A stretch of DNA of 64,000 nt, taken from contig DATLGH010000045.1 of the NCBI GenBank assembly GCA_035540635.1, positions 1-64,000 of the forward strand, in the 5' to 3' direction. The position numbers were made by a program, and so were the translations under genes. Of this stretch, positions 8,440 through 17,518 are shown piece after piece. Source of the DNA: Egibacteraceae bacterium (GTDB lineage: Bacteria; Actinomycetota; Nitriliruptoria; Euzebyales; Egibacteraceae). Position 1 is the stretch's first letter; the number at the start of each line of letters is the position of its first letter. The notes under the pieces were generated by a model, which saw nothing but the letters and a program-made list of their open reading frames with translations, had not been told where the DNA came from and did not search any database.

Positions 8440-9387
8440 TCAGGAGCCCGGCTCGACGCTCGGCGCGCGCCCCATCGCAGGGGACGCCGGCGGAGCGTCG
8501 GCCCGCCGGATCGGCATCGCAGCCGGGTGCACCCGCTCTCCGGTGCCGCCCGCCGACGCCAGGCCCGCACGCCGTTCGCGTCCGGGGAGCGGGAGGCGGA
8601 ACTGGCAGAGGTCGCAGTTCATGCGCGCCTCGCCCGCGAGCGCCTCCCGGTAGCGGTCCGCCACCGCCTCGGCCACCTCCCTGGCCGGCCCGAAGCGGCC
8701 TGCGTCGACGATCTCGATGCCGGTGCGCTTCGCCGCCTCGGCGGCCCAGCGGTCGACACGCTCCTCGAGCACCCCGGCGAGCAGCGACCAGCTGAACCGC
8801 ACGACGCGCCGCCCGCCCGCAGCGGCGATGCGGTGCAGGGCGACGTCGGCGGTCGGCCACGTCACGCCCGCGTAGGCGTTCTCCGCCCAGCGGTGACCGG
8901 TCGTCTCCGCGAGGAACCGGGTCGCCTTCGCGAGGTCGCCGTTCGCGTCGGGATCGCTCGACCCGGCCCCGGTGACGAGCAGCGCCTCCCCGCCGCCGGG
9001 GGGCTCGGGCCAGGGGCGGGCCGACGCGACCCGCTCGCGGGCGAGTGCGAACAGCGACGGATGCAGCCCGAGCACCCGACCGTGTCGCAGGGCGACGCCG
9101 GGATGGCTGTCGTGGATGGCGGCGACGCTGCCGGGCACGTCGGTCTTGGCATGACCCGCGCCGAGGACGAGGAACGGCAGCGTGACGATCGCCCGGGCGC
9201 CATCGGCGACGAGACGCCCCGCGGCGGTCACGGGATCGGGCTCGATGAGATCGTGCTCGAGCCAGGCGCTGGCGACCGGCGTGTCGAGGCGCCGGCCCAG
9301 CAGCCCCACGAGCTCGTCCATCTCCACGGGCCCGCGGGGGTTGCGGGTGCCGTGGGCGATGAGCAGCAGGGCGGGTCGGTGGTCCAT
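8440..9387 (-). CDS. CbiX/SirB-like sirohydrochlorin chelatase
   Basis: A 315-residue protein with two CbiX-type half domains. The first has LLLIAHGTRNPRG and VLGAGHAKTDVPG, each supplying a metal-binding His; the second begins near EALLVTGAGSSDPDANGD. This fold inserts Co or Fe (or Ni) into sirohydrochlorin for cobalamin or siroheme. After the domains comes MNCDLCQFRLPLPGRE, like the CxxC tail seen in many actinobacterial members and possibly a metal or Fe-S site, then a low-complexity tail. No cobalamin or sulfite-reduction genes flank it, so the target metal is unknown. Confidence 0.85.
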   Translation of the reverse strand: MDHRPALLLIAHGTRNPRGPVEMDELVGLLGRRLDTPVASAWLEHDLIEPDPVTAAGRLVADGARAIVTLPFLVLGAGHAKTDVPGSVAAIHDSHPGVALRHGRVLGLHPSLFALARERVASARPWPEPPGGGEALLVTGAGSSDPDANGDLAKATRFLAETTGHRWAENAYAGVTWPTADVALHRIAAAGGRRVVRFSWSLLAGVLEERVDRWAAEAAKRTGIEIVDAGRFGPAREVAEAVADRYREALAGEARMNCDLCQFRLPLPGRERRAGLASAGGTGERVHPAAMPIRRADAPPASPAMGRAPSVEPGS

Positions 9388-9442
9388 GGGACCATCCTGC
9401 CGCAGCGGCCGCGCGGGTCGGCGCCCGCGGTGCGACCGCGAG

Positions 9443-9607
9443 CTATCCGGTGCGTCTCCGGCCGGCGAAACCCGCCACGGCGCCGACCACGAAGACGAGC
9501 GCGGCGATGATGAGCAGCCAGCGCAGCGCCCGCAGGACGATGCCGAGGACGCCGAGAACGAGGGCGAGCAGCACCAGGCCCCCAGCGATCGCAAGCGGTT
9601 TGCTCAT
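9443..9607 (-). CDS. 54-residue membrane protein
   Basis: A short ORF starting ATG at 9607 with a strong AGGAGG ribosome site seven bases upstream. It starts MSKPLAIAGG, followed by an almost wholly hydrophobic stretch broken by LRALRW, then ends AGFAGRRRTG. This predicts two short transmembrane helices with a positively charged C-terminus. It precedes the chelatase gene on the same strand by 55 bases, so the two may be co-transcribed. Function unknown. Similar tiny hydrophobic proteins are common in actinobacterial genomes and often missed. Confidence 0.65.
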   Translation of the reverse strand: MSKPLAIAGGLVLLALVLGVLGIVLRALRWLLIIAALVFVVGAVAGFAGRRRTG

Positions 9608-9752
9608 CTGTCGCCTCCTACAACCTCGAGGAGCCGGTGTGGACCGGCCCGCATGACCATACCCCGGGGCCTACCCGCCTCGGGTGCGAAGAACCCCCGC
9701 CCGCGGTGGATCCTGTCCCGCGCGAGCCGCCGCGCTCTACCCCGCCATGGAA

Positions 9753-9758
9753 TAGGCT
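9753..9758 (+). promoter_or_regulatory. Possible -10 element for the 2-oxoacid dehydrogenase operon
   Basis: TAGGCT lies in the 273-base gap between the divergent small membrane protein and the E1-alpha gene. It would give a leader of about 115 bases. No clear -35 was seen. Nothing else recognisable was found in this gap. Confidence 0.3.
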
Positions 9759-9880
9759 CAAGAGGAGACCGCAGCCGCCGCCACCCGCACGGCGTCGTCG
9801 GTCCCGCCAGCGGGAACAACACGCTGCGCGCACGCGACCGCCACCGCGGCGACCCCGCGGCGACACAAGGGAGCACCCGC

Positions 9881-10990
9881 ATGACTGCCGCCTCACCGAC
9901 GCCCGATCCTGCGTCGCTCCTGCCTCCCGACCCTCCCACCCAGCTGCTCGACGACCACGGCAACCTGACCGAGGCCGACGGCTACCCCCTCGACCTCAAG
10001 GACGACGACTTCCGCGAGCTGTACCGGTTCATGGTGCTCGCGCGGCGCATCGACAAGCAGGCCATCAACCTCCAGCGCCAGGGCCAGCTCGCCGTGTACG
10101 CCTCACTGCTGGGCCAGGAAGCCGCCCAGATCGGCAGCGCCTACGCCCTCGCGCAGCAGGACTGGGTGTTCCCCTCCTACCGCGAGCTGGGCGCCGCTCT
10201 CGTCCGCGGCGTCGACCCCGTGCGCATACTCCACCTGTTCCGCGGCACGTGGCTGTCCGACCACGACCCGTACGAGCACCGTTTCGCCCTGATGTCCATA
10301 CCGATCGGGACGCAGGTGCTGCACGCCGTCGGCTTCGCGATGGGGGCGCGCTTCGAAGGGAGCGATCTCGTCGTCATGGCGTACTTCGGCGACGGTGCGA
10401 CGAGCGAGGGGGACCCGCACGAGGCGATGAACTTCGCCGGGGTGTTCGCCGCCCCGTGCGTCTTCTTCGTGCAGAACAACCAGTACGCGATCAGCGTGCC
10501 GTTGAGCCTGCAGACCAGGGCGCCGACGATCGCGCACAAGGCAGTCGGCTACGGCCTGCCCGGCTACCGCTGCGACGGCAACGACGTGCTCGCCTCCTAC
10601 GCCGTCACGCGGCAGGCCGTCGACCTCGCCCGCGCCGGCGGGGGCCCCGCACTCATCGAGGCGGTCACCTATCGCATGGAGGCGCACACGACCGCCGACG
10701 ACCCGACGCGCTACCGCACGCGCGAGGAGCTCGACGAGTGGCAGCGCCGTGACCCCATCGCCCGCTTCGAGACGTTCCTCGAGCACGAGGGCCTCCTCGA
10801 CGACGACTTCCGAGCCGAGGTCGACCAGGAGGCGGCGGACGCCGCCAGCCGGGTCCGTGAGGAGGTCTACGACGCCCCGCACGGTGACCCGCTCGAGCTC
10901 TTCGCCCACGTCTACGTCGAGCCACCGCCGAGCTACGGCGAGCAGCGTGAGCAGCTGAGCAGGGAGCTCCGCAGCGAGAGGAGGGGCTAG
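9881..10990 (+). CDS. 2-oxoacid dehydrogenase E1 component, alpha subunit
   Basis: A 369-residue E1-alpha of pyruvate or branched-chain 2-oxoacid dehydrogenase. The thiamine-diphosphate/Mg motif is YFGDGATSEGDPHEAMNFAG, followed by FFVQNNQYAISVP. Upstream are LARRIDKQAINLQRQGQL and FPSYRELGAALVRG, which resemble the PdhA/BkdA1 type. The phosphorylation-loop region reads YRMEAHTTADDPTRYR. The frame is open far upstream, but the ATG at 9881 gives the standard length. First gene of an E1a-E1b-E2 operon; E1-beta follows at once. Pyruvate versus branched-chain specificity is undecided. The branched-chain setting favours neither strongly. Confidence 0.92.
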   Translation: MTAASPTPDPASLLPPDPPTQLLDDHGNLTEADGYPLDLKDDDFRELYRFMVLARRIDKQAINLQRQGQLAVYASLLGQEAAQIGSAYALAQQDWVFPSYRELGAALVRGVDPVRILHLFRGTWLSDHDPYEHRFALMSIPIGTQVLHAVGFAMGARFEGSDLVVMAYFGDGATSEGDPHEAMNFAGVFAAPCVFFVQNNQYAISVPLSLQTRAPTIAHKAVGYGLPGYRCDGNDVLASYAVTRQAVDLARAGGGPALIEAVTYRMEAHTTADDPTRYRTREELDEWQRRDPIARFETFLEHEGLLDDDFRAEVDQEAADAASRVREEVYDAPHGDPLELFAHVYVEPPPSYGEQREQLSRELRSERRG

Positions 10991-11962
10991 GTGACCGTCA
11001 CGCTCGCGCAGGCGCTCAACACCGCTCTCCACGACGCCATGGACGCCGACGACAAGGTGGTGGTCTTCGGCGAGGACGTCGGCCGGCTCGGCGGTGTATT
11101 CCGCATCACCGACAAGCTCGCCGAGCGCTTCGGGTCGCAGCGCTGCTTCGACACCCCCCTCGCGGAGTCGGGGATCGTCGGCACGGCGATCGGCATGGCC
11201 CTCTACGGCTACCGACCGGTCGTGGAGATGCAGTTCGACGGCTTCACCTATCCCGCCTTCGAGCAGATCGTCAGCCACCTCGCGAAGCTGCGGAACCGCT
11301 CACGCGGCACCGTCGAGGTCCCCGTGGTGGTGCGCATCCCGTACGGCGGGGGCATCGGCGCGGTCGAGCACCACTCGGAGAGCCCCGAGAACCTGTTCGC
11401 CCACGTGGCGGGGTTGAAGGTGGTCTCGCCCGGGCTGCCGAGCGACGGCTACTCGCTGCTGCGCGAAGCCATCGACTCGCCCGATCCAGTGATCTTCTTC
11501 GAGCCGAAGCGGCGCTACTGGCTGAAGGAGGAGGTCGAGCTGCCGGTCACCACGGAGCCATTCGGTCGAGCGGTCATCCGCCGCCCGGGGGAGACCGCCA
11601 CCCTCATCGCCTACGGACCCATGGTGCGGACCTGCCTCGACACGGCCGCAGCCGCCGAAGACGAGGGGTGGGATCTGGAGGTCGTCGACGTGCGCACCCT
11701 CGTGCCCTTCGACCACCACACCGTGGTGGACAGCGTCAGGCGCACCGGCCGGGCCATCGTCGTCCACGAGGCGCAGGTGTTCTCCGGGTTCGGCGCGGAG
11801 GTCGCGGCTCAGATCACCGAGCGGGCCTTCTACCACCTCGAAGCGCCGGTGCTGCGCGTCGGCGGGTTCGACGTGCCCTATCCGCCAGCCAAGCTCGAGG
11901 AGTACTACCTTCCCGACGTCGACCGCATCCTCGACGCCGTCGACCGCTCGCTGGGGTACTGA
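10991..11962 (+). CDS. 2-oxoacid dehydrogenase E1 component, beta subunit
   Basis: A 323-residue partner of E1-alpha starting with GTG directly after its stop. Motifs include VVVFGEDVGRLGGVFRIT, FDTPLAESGIVGTAIGMAL, MQFDGFTYPAFEQIVSHLAK and IPYGGGIGAVEHHSESPE, all typical of the transketolase-like beta subunit. VVHEAQVFSGFGAEVAAQI marks the C-terminal domain. With E1-alpha it forms the alpha2beta2 decarboxylase that passes the acyl group to the lipoyl arm of E2, encoded two bases downstream. Confidence 0.94.
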   Translation: MTVTLAQALNTALHDAMDADDKVVVFGEDVGRLGGVFRITDKLAERFGSQRCFDTPLAESGIVGTAIGMALYGYRPVVEMQFDGFTYPAFEQIVSHLAKLRNRSRGTVEVPVVVRIPYGGGIGAVEHHSESPENLFAHVAGLKVVSPGLPSDGYSLLREAIDSPDPVIFFEPKRRYWLKEEVELPVTTEPFGRAVIRRPGETATLIAYGPMVRTCLDTAAAAEDEGWDLEVVDVRTLVPFDHHTVVDSVRRTGRAIVVHEAQVFSGFGAEVAAQITERAFYHLEAPVLRVGGFDVPYPPAKLEEYYLPDVDRILDAVDRSLGY

Positions 11963-11964
11963 CG

Positions 11965-13299
11965 GTGGTCGCGCGGGACTTCCTGCTCCCCGACCTCGGC
12001 GAAGGTCTCACCGACGGTGAGGTCGTGCGCTGGCTCGTTGCGGTGGGCGACACCGTCGAGGTCGACCAGCCCGTCGCCGAGGTTGAGACCGCCAAGGCCG
12101 TCGTCGAGGTGCCGAGCCCGTTCGCCGGCACCGTGACCGCCCTGCACGCCGCGGTGGGGCAGGAGGTGGCGGTCGGCAAGCCGCTCATGACCGTCGACGC
12201 GGCCGGATCGCCGGCGCTCGATGCTTCCGGTGACGCCCCTGCCGGGGCGCGCGGCAGCGAGGGTGTCGAGGAAGGCGACGGGGCCTCGGGCAGCGTGCTC
12301 GTCGGGTACGGCACCGCCGGTGGAGCACGCGCACGGCGCCGGCGGCCGGTCGGTGGACCGGCGGAGGCGCCGCGCGGCAACGGCGCGTCGGCGCCCCGCA
12401 CGCCACCTGCCCGTCCCCTCGCGAAGCCACCGGTGCGCAAGATGGCGAAGGACCTCGGGGTCGACCTGGCCGAGGTGCCCGGTTCGGGCCCAGGCGGCAC
12501 CGTCACCCGCGAGGACGTCCGGGCGTACGTCGACGCCGCCCGGCCTGTCGCCGAACGCGAGGCGGAGGCGCCGCTCGCCGAGGCCGCCCGCAAGGACGTT
12601 CCGGAGCTCACCGAGCGCATCCCCCTGCGGGGGGTGCGCAAGCGCATCGCCGAGAAGATGGCCACCTCGCGCCGGGAGATCCCCGAGGCGGTCACGTGGG
12701 TGGACTGCGACGCCACCGCGCTGATGGGGCTGCGCGCCGACCTCAACGCCTCGCAGGCCGTCGTCCGGGTCAGCCCCCTGGCGATCATCATGCGCGCCTG
12801 CGTCGCCGGCCTGCGGGAGTTCCCCGAGGTGAACGCCCGGCTCGACACCGGCACCGGCGAGATCGTCCTGCACCGCTTCGTGCACCTCGGCCTGGCGGCG
12901 CACACGGAGCGGGGCCTCGTCGTGCCGGTGATCAGGAACGCCCACCGGTTGACCACACTCGAGCTCGCCGCCGAGCTCAACCGGCTGGCGGCCGGAGCCC
13001 GGGAGGGCACGCTCGCCCCCGGGGACATGACGGGCGGGACGTTCACCGTGAGCAACTACGGGTCGTTCGGCGTCGACGGGGGCAGCCCGGTCATCAACCA
13101 CCCTGAGGCCGCGATTCTCGGCGTGGGACGCATCAGCGAGCGCCCGTGGGTGGTCGCCGGCGTCGTGGCGGTGCGCCAGGTGATGCAGCTGTCGATCGCC
13201 TTCGACCACCGGGTCTGCGACGGCGGCGAGGCAGCGGGCTTCCTGCGGTTCGTCGCCGACTGCGTGGAGAGGCCCGGCAGGCTCCTCGGGGTGCTCTGA
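11965..13299 (+). CDS. Dihydrolipoamide acyltransferase (E2)
   Basis: A 444-residue E2 beginning at the GTG two bases after the E1-beta stop. One lipoyl domain (about 1-80) has the lysine to be lipoylated, Lys44, in VETAKAVVEV. A linker rich in Gly, Ala and Arg follows. The peripheral E3-binding domain is VRKMAKDLGVDLAEVPGSG. The catalytic domain ends with the active-site AFDHRVCDGGEAAGFLRF. Order and size are normal. The E3 gene (lpd) is not adjacent and must lie elsewhere. Confidence 0.93.
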   Translation: MVARDFLLPDLGEGLTDGEVVRWLVAVGDTVEVDQPVAEVETAKAVVEVPSPFAGTVTALHAAVGQEVAVGKPLMTVDAAGSPALDASGDAPAGARGSEGVEEGDGASGSVLVGYGTAGGARARRRRPVGGPAEAPRGNGASAPRTPPARPLAKPPVRKMAKDLGVDLAEVPGSGPGGTVTREDVRAYVDAARPVAEREAEAPLAEAARKDVPELTERIPLRGVRKRIAEKMATSRREIPEAVTWVDCDATALMGLRADLNASQAVVRVSPLAIIMRACVAGLREFPEVNARLDTGTGEIVLHRFVHLGLAAHTERGLVVPVIRNAHRLTTLELAAELNRLAAGAREGTLAPGDMTGGTFTVSNYGSFGVDGGSPVINHPEAAILGVGRISERPWVVAGVVAVRQVMQLSIAFDHRVCDGGEAAGFLRFVADCVERPGRLLGVL

Positions 13300-13327
13300 G
13301 CGGGGCTCACCCGGGCGTCAGAAGGGA

Positions 13328-13356
13328 TTGCCGTCGGCCACCCCCGGTGTCATGCT
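13328..13356 (+). promoter_or_regulatory. Probable promoter of the branched-chain ABC importer operon
   Basis: TTGCCG at 13328-13333 and CATGCT at 13351-13356 have a 17-base spacer. The predicted start lies about 118 bases before the substrate-binding protein gene. This fits the gap between the E2 gene and the importer, which has no other gene. Motif evidence only. Confidence 0.4.
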
Positions 13357-13480
13357 GCTGCAGTCAGCCGCGACGAAGACGGCGGGAGCCCTGCGGCGGG
13401 CCGGCGGTCGGCGGCCCAGCGTCTCGCCGCATCTTCCGAACCGGCCGGGCGGAGGCTCGGTCGCAGTGGGAGGGGACAGC

Positions 13481-14665
13481 ATGCGAATGTGGCGTCGGTA
13501 CGGGAAGGCGGCGTTCGTGGCCGCGTGCGCGCTCGCACTGGCGGCGTGCGGCGGAGGCGGAGGAGGCGGGGCAGGAGCCGATGTCGTGCGGGTCGGCATC
13601 AACGCCGAGATCACCGGCTCCATCCCGAAGGTGGGCGAGCAGACGCGTCATGCGGCCGAGATGTTCGTCGAGGAGCTCAACAACGCCGGAGGTGTGGACC
13701 TCGGTGACCGCCAGGTCACGCTCGAGCTCGTCATCGAGGACAACGGCGCGACCCCGGAGGGCGCGGCGGCGGCATCGACGAAGCTCATCACCCAGGACAA
13801 CGTCGCGGTCATCGTCGGCGCGAACGCCAGTGCACAGGCGATCCCCGCAGCCGAGGTGGCCGATGCGAACGCCACACCGATCATCAGCCCGTGGTCGACG
13901 AACCCCGACACCACCGCCGGGCGCCCGTACGCGTTCCGGGTCCCCTTCCTCGACGACTTCCAGGGGCCGGTGATCGCCAACTTCGTCGAGGAGGAGTTCG
14001 GGTTCGAGCGCGCCGCGGTGCTCTATGACGTCGGAAGCGACTACCCGAAGGGGCTCGCGGAGTTCTTCACCCAGGCGTGGGAGGAGGACGGTCACGAGGT
14101 GGTCGCGACCGAGACCTTCACGACCGGCGACAGCGACTTCAGCGCGCAGCTCACGTCGATCCGCAACTCGGGCGCGGACTTCCTCTTCACCCCGCAGTAC
14201 TACAACGAGGTGCCGTTGATCGTGTCACAGGCCCGCAGCCTCGGCATCGACGTGCCGATCATGGGCAGCGACTCGTGGAGCGACCCCCAGACGCTCGAGC
14301 TCTGCGGTGAGGAGTGCGAGGGCACCTTCTTCAGCGCCCACTACGTGCCGGCCGGCGCGACCGGCTCGACGAAGGAGTTCATCGACGCCTACGAGGAGCG
14401 CTACGGCGAGATCCCGGGGGACGTCGCCGCGCTCACGTGGGACGCGATGCAGATCGTCGTCGAGGGCATCCGCAACTGCGGGGAGATCACCGGTGAGGTG
14501 GCCACCGACCGCGACTGCATCCGCGACGGCATGGCGGCGATCGAGGAGCTCGAGGGCATCACCGGCACGATGAGCTTCGATGACGAGGGCGACCCGGTGA
14601 AGTGCGCGGTCATCGCCCGCATCGAGGAGGGGGACTTCGTCTTCCACCAGGAGGTGTGCCCGTAG
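13481..14665 (+). CDS. Branched-chain amino-acid type ABC substrate-binding lipoprotein
   Basis: A 394-residue exported lipoprotein: charged N-terminus MRMWRRYGK, a hydrophobic core, then the lipobox LAAC with Cys23, and a Gly-rich linker. The mature part opens VVRVGINAEITGSIPKVGEQ and continues IVGANASAQAIPAAEVADAN, the LivJ-like periplasmic-binding-protein fold (PBP type 1). It delivers branched-chain amino acids, amides or related small ligands to the membrane complex encoded by the next four genes. The start at 13481 was chosen because it puts the signal peptide at the N-terminus. The exact ligand is unknown. Confidence 0.92.
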   Translation: MRMWRRYGKAAFVAACALALAACGGGGGGGAGADVVRVGINAEITGSIPKVGEQTRHAAEMFVEELNNAGGVDLGDRQVTLELVIEDNGATPEGAAAASTKLITQDNVAVIVGANASAQAIPAAEVADANATPIISPWSTNPDTTAGRPYAFRVPFLDDFQGPVIANFVEEEFGFERAAVLYDVGSDYPKGLAEFFTQAWEEDGHEVVATETFTTGDSDFSAQLTSIRNSGADFLFTPQYYNEVPLIVSQARSLGIDVPIMGSDSWSDPQTLELCGEECEGTFFSAHYVPAGATGSTKEFIDAYEERYGEIPGDVAALTWDAMQIVVEGIRNCGEITGEVATDRDCIRDGMAAIEELEGITGTMSFDDEGDPVKCAVIARIEEGDFVFHQEVCP

Positions 14666-14704
14666 AGGGCAGCACCCGTAGGGGGGCACGAACGGGGCCG
14701 CGCC

Positions 14705-15637
14705 GTGAGCCTGACCACGTTCCTGCAGCACTTCCTGAACGCGCTGCAGTGGGGCAGCTTCTACGCGCTCATCGCGGTCGGCTACACGATGGTGTACGGG
14801 GTGCTGCTGCTCATCAACTTCGCCCACGGCGACATCTTCATGGTCGGCGCCTACCTCGGGATGTTCGTCGCCCTGTTCCTGCTCGCCCAGTACGACGTCG
14901 CCCTCCCCCTCGACCTGCCCGCATGGGCGCTGCTGCCGCTAACCATCCTCGTCGCGATGGCCCTCACCGCAGTCGTCGGCGTGACGATCGAGCGGGTCGC
15001 CTACCGCCCGTTGCGGCGCAAGGGCGCGCCGAGGCTGTACGTCGTCATCACCGCGCTCATGTTCGGCCTGCTGCTCGAGTACGGCAACCTGGCGACCCTC
15101 GGGGCGCGGGACCGCCAGTTCCCCCGGCTCATCGAGCCGACGCTCTACAACATCGGCGGGGTGCGCTTCACCAACGTGCGGGTGGCGGTCATCGTGCTGT
15201 CGCTGCTCGCCATGGCCGTGCTCGGGTTCCTCGTCCAGCGGACGAAGACCGGCATGGCGATGCGGGCGATCTCCTACGACCGGCTCGCGGTCCCGCTCAT
15301 GGGCGTGTCGGTGGACCGCATCATCGTCGTCACCTTCGTCATAGGCTCCGCGATGGCCGCCCTCGCCGGGGTCATGTTCGGCGTGTCCTACCCGATACTC
15401 AGCTTCAACATGGGGCTGCTGTTCGGGTGGAAGGCGTTCATCGCCGCGGTCGTCGGCGGCATCGGCTCGATACGCGGCGCGGTCGTCGGCGGCTACATCC
15501 TCGGCTTCGTGGAGATCTTCGTCGCGGCCTTCATGCCGTCGACCTACCGGGACCTCATCGCCTTCAGCGTCCTGCTGCTCATCATCACCATCCGCCCGAC
15601 CGGCCTGTTCGGGGTCGCGAGAAGGACGAAGGTGTGA
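14705..15637 (+). CDS. livH: ABC importer permease, LivH type
   Basis: A 310-residue, very hydrophobic permease with GTG start. Signature segments are WGSFYALIAVGYTMVYGVL at the first helix, LLINFAHGDIFMVGAYLG, and GWKAFIAAVVGGIGSIRGAV with GGYILGFVEI near the C-terminus, the EAA-like loop that contacts the ATPases. About eight transmembrane helices. Pairs with the LivM-type permease encoded one base downstream. Confidence 0.93.
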   Translation: MSLTTFLQHFLNALQWGSFYALIAVGYTMVYGVLLLINFAHGDIFMVGAYLGMFVALFLLAQYDVALPLDLPAWALLPLTILVAMALTAVVGVTIERVAYRPLRRKGAPRLYVVITALMFGLLLEYGNLATLGARDRQFPRLIEPTLYNIGGVRFTNVRVAVIVLSLLAMAVLGFLVQRTKTGMAMRAISYDRLAVPLMGVSVDRIIVVTFVIGSAMAALAGVMFGVSYPILSFNMGLLFGWKAFIAAVVGGIGSIRGAVVGGYILGFVEIFVAAFMPSTYRDLIAFSVLLLIITIRPTGLFGVARRTKV

Positions 15638-15638
15638 C

Positions 15639-16754
15639 GTGACGGCCGTGGAGTCCCGGCCACCCGCCGGCAGCCACCGGCGCCCCCCGCGGACGTGGCG
15701 GCGGCGCGCCGCGATGCCCGCCCTCATCGGCGTCTTGTTCCTGGCCACCGTCGTGCCGTCGGGACTGGGCCTCTACAACCCCTACATCCAGCTCGTGCTG
15801 ATCTACATCGGCGTCAACATCGTCCTCACCGTCAGCCTCAACCTCGTCAACGGCTACATGGGCGAGTTCTCCGTCGGGCACGCGGCCTTCATGGGCGTGG
15901 GGGCCTACGTGAGCTCGGTCACCACCGTCGCGCTCGTCATCGGCAACCCCCGCCTCGGGGGCCCGCTGCTGCCGGAGGCCTCCTCGCTCGTGGTGTTCCC
16001 CCTCTCCCTGCTCCTCGGGGGCGTCGCGGCAGCGGTCTTCGGCCTGCTCGTGGCCATCCCCTCCTTCCGCGTCCGCGGCGACTACCTCGCCATCATCACG
16101 CTGGCGGTGAACTTCATCTTCAAGAGCCTGGTCGAGAACCTCGACGTCATCGGCGGTCCCCGGGGGTTCCTCGGCATGACGCGGGTCACGAGCGCGATGG
16201 GCCGTGCCGTCGACGTCCCGTGGACGATGATCTGGGCGTTCGTGGCGACGGTCGGGACCGTCTACGTCGTGCACAGCCTCGTGAACTCCACCTTCGGCAA
16301 AGCCATCGTCGCCATCCGCGAGGACGAGATCGCCGCCGAGCTCATGACCGTCGACACCCGACGCGTCAAGGTCGTCGCCTTCCTGCTGTCCTGCGGGCTC
16401 GCGGGCGTGGCCGGAGGCCTGTTCGCCCATGTCCTCGGGTTCATCAACCCCGCCGGGTTCGGCATCCTGAAGTCGACCGAGGTCCTCGTGATGGTCTACC
16501 TCGGCGGCATGGGCTCGATCACGGGCTCGGTGCTCAGCGCCGCCGGTTTGACCGTCCTGCTCGAGGCGATGCGTCCGCTGCACGTCTTCCGCTGGGTGCT
16601 CATCCCCCTGCTGCTCATCCTCCTCATGCGCTTCCGCCCCACCGGGCTCATGGGCAGCCGTGAGCTCACCGACGTGTTCCCCGCCCTGCGCCGCTGGTTC
16701 GGTCGACCGCCCGAGGACGAGCACTTCGAGCACACGGGCGGGCGCGTCTCGTGA
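15639..16754 (+). CDS. livM: ABC importer permease, LivM type
   Basis: A 371-residue permease starting GTG one base after livH. Motifs include VSLNLVNGYMGEFSVGHAAF, IPSFRVRGDYLAIITLAVNF, AIREDEIAAELMTVDTRRVK (the cytoplasmic coupling loop) and MVYLGGMGSITGSVLSAAG. A basic N-terminal tail of about 25 residues precedes the first helix, and the C-terminus has a soluble acidic tail. Its last four bases overlap the start of livG, so the operon is translationally coupled. Confidence 0.93.
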   Translation: MTAVESRPPAGSHRRPPRTWRRRAAMPALIGVLFLATVVPSGLGLYNPYIQLVLIYIGVNIVLTVSLNLVNGYMGEFSVGHAAFMGVGAYVSSVTTVALVIGNPRLGGPLLPEASSLVVFPLSLLLGGVAAAVFGLLVAIPSFRVRGDYLAIITLAVNFIFKSLVENLDVIGGPRGFLGMTRVTSAMGRAVDVPWTMIWAFVATVGTVYVVHSLVNSTFGKAIVAIREDEIAAELMTVDTRRVKVVAFLLSCGLAGVAGGLFAHVLGFINPAGFGILKSTEVLVMVYLGGMGSITGSVLSAAGLTVLLEAMRPLHVFRWVLIPLLLILLMRFRPTGLMGSRELTDVFPALRRWFGRPPEDEHFEHTGGRVS

Positions 16755-17518
16755 GCCTTCTGCGCATCGACGGGCTCACGCACACGTTCGGTGGGCTGCG
16801 CGCCGTCGACGGCTTCTCCGTGGCGCTCGAGGAGAACCAGGTCGTGGGTCTCATCGGCCCCAACGGCGCCGGCAAGTCGACGGTGTTCAACCTCGTCTGC
16901 GGCCTGTACCAGCCGGCCGGCGGGTCCATCGAGCTCCAGGGGCAGAGCCTCGTCGGGCGGCGCCCCCACGAGATCACCGCCCTCGGCATCGGTCGAACCT
17001 TCCAGAACATCCGCCTGTGGGACGAGCTGTCGGTCCTCGACAACGTCCGCGTCGCGCACTTCAGCCAGATCCGCTACGGCATCCGCGATGCCCTTCTCGG
17101 CACCGCACGCCTGCATGCCGATGAGCGCGAGCTCAACGGCCTCGCCCGCGAGCTCCTCGCGCGCTTCCACCTGGAGTCCTACGCGCAGGAGCTCGCGAAG
17201 AACCTCTCCTACGGCATACGGCGGCGGGTCGAGATGGCGCGCGCGCTCGTCACCCGCCCGAAGCTGCTCCTGCTCGACGAGCCGGCCGCAGGCATGAACC
17301 CGGCCGACATCACCGTGCTGCTCGACCTCATCGCATGGGTTCGCGACACCTTCGCCGTCACCATCTGGATCATCGAGCACCAGATGCGGGTCATCATGGG
17401 CGTCTGCGAGCACATCCAGGCCCTCGACTTCGGCCGGGTCCTCGCGGAGGGACGCCCCGAGGAGATCCGCAACAACCCCGACGTCATCCGGGCCTATCTG
17501 GGGGAGGAGGCCGTGTGA
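16751..17518 (+). CDS. livG: ABC importer ATP-binding protein, LivG type
   Basis: A 255-residue ATPase. Walker A is LIGPNGAGKSTVFNLV near residue 36, the LivG-specific insert ITALGIGRTFQNIRLWDELS follows, the signature is NLSYGIRRRVEMARAL, and Walker B is LLLLDEPAAGMNP. The usual signature LSGGxQR is here LSYGIRR, as in many LivG homologues. It overlaps livM by four bases and livF by four bases. Confidence 0.94.
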   Translation: MSLLRIDGLTHTFGGLRAVDGFSVALEENQVVGLIGPNGAGKSTVFNLVCGLYQPAGGSIELQGQSLVGRRPHEITALGIGRTFQNIRLWDELSVLDNVRVAHFSQIRYGIRDALLGTARLHADERELNGLARELLARFHLESYAQELAKNLSYGIRRRVEMARALVTRPKLLLLDEPAAGMNPADITVLLDLIAWVRDTFAVTIWIIEHQMRVIMGVCEHIQALDFGRVLAEGRPEEIRNNPDVIRAYLGEEAV

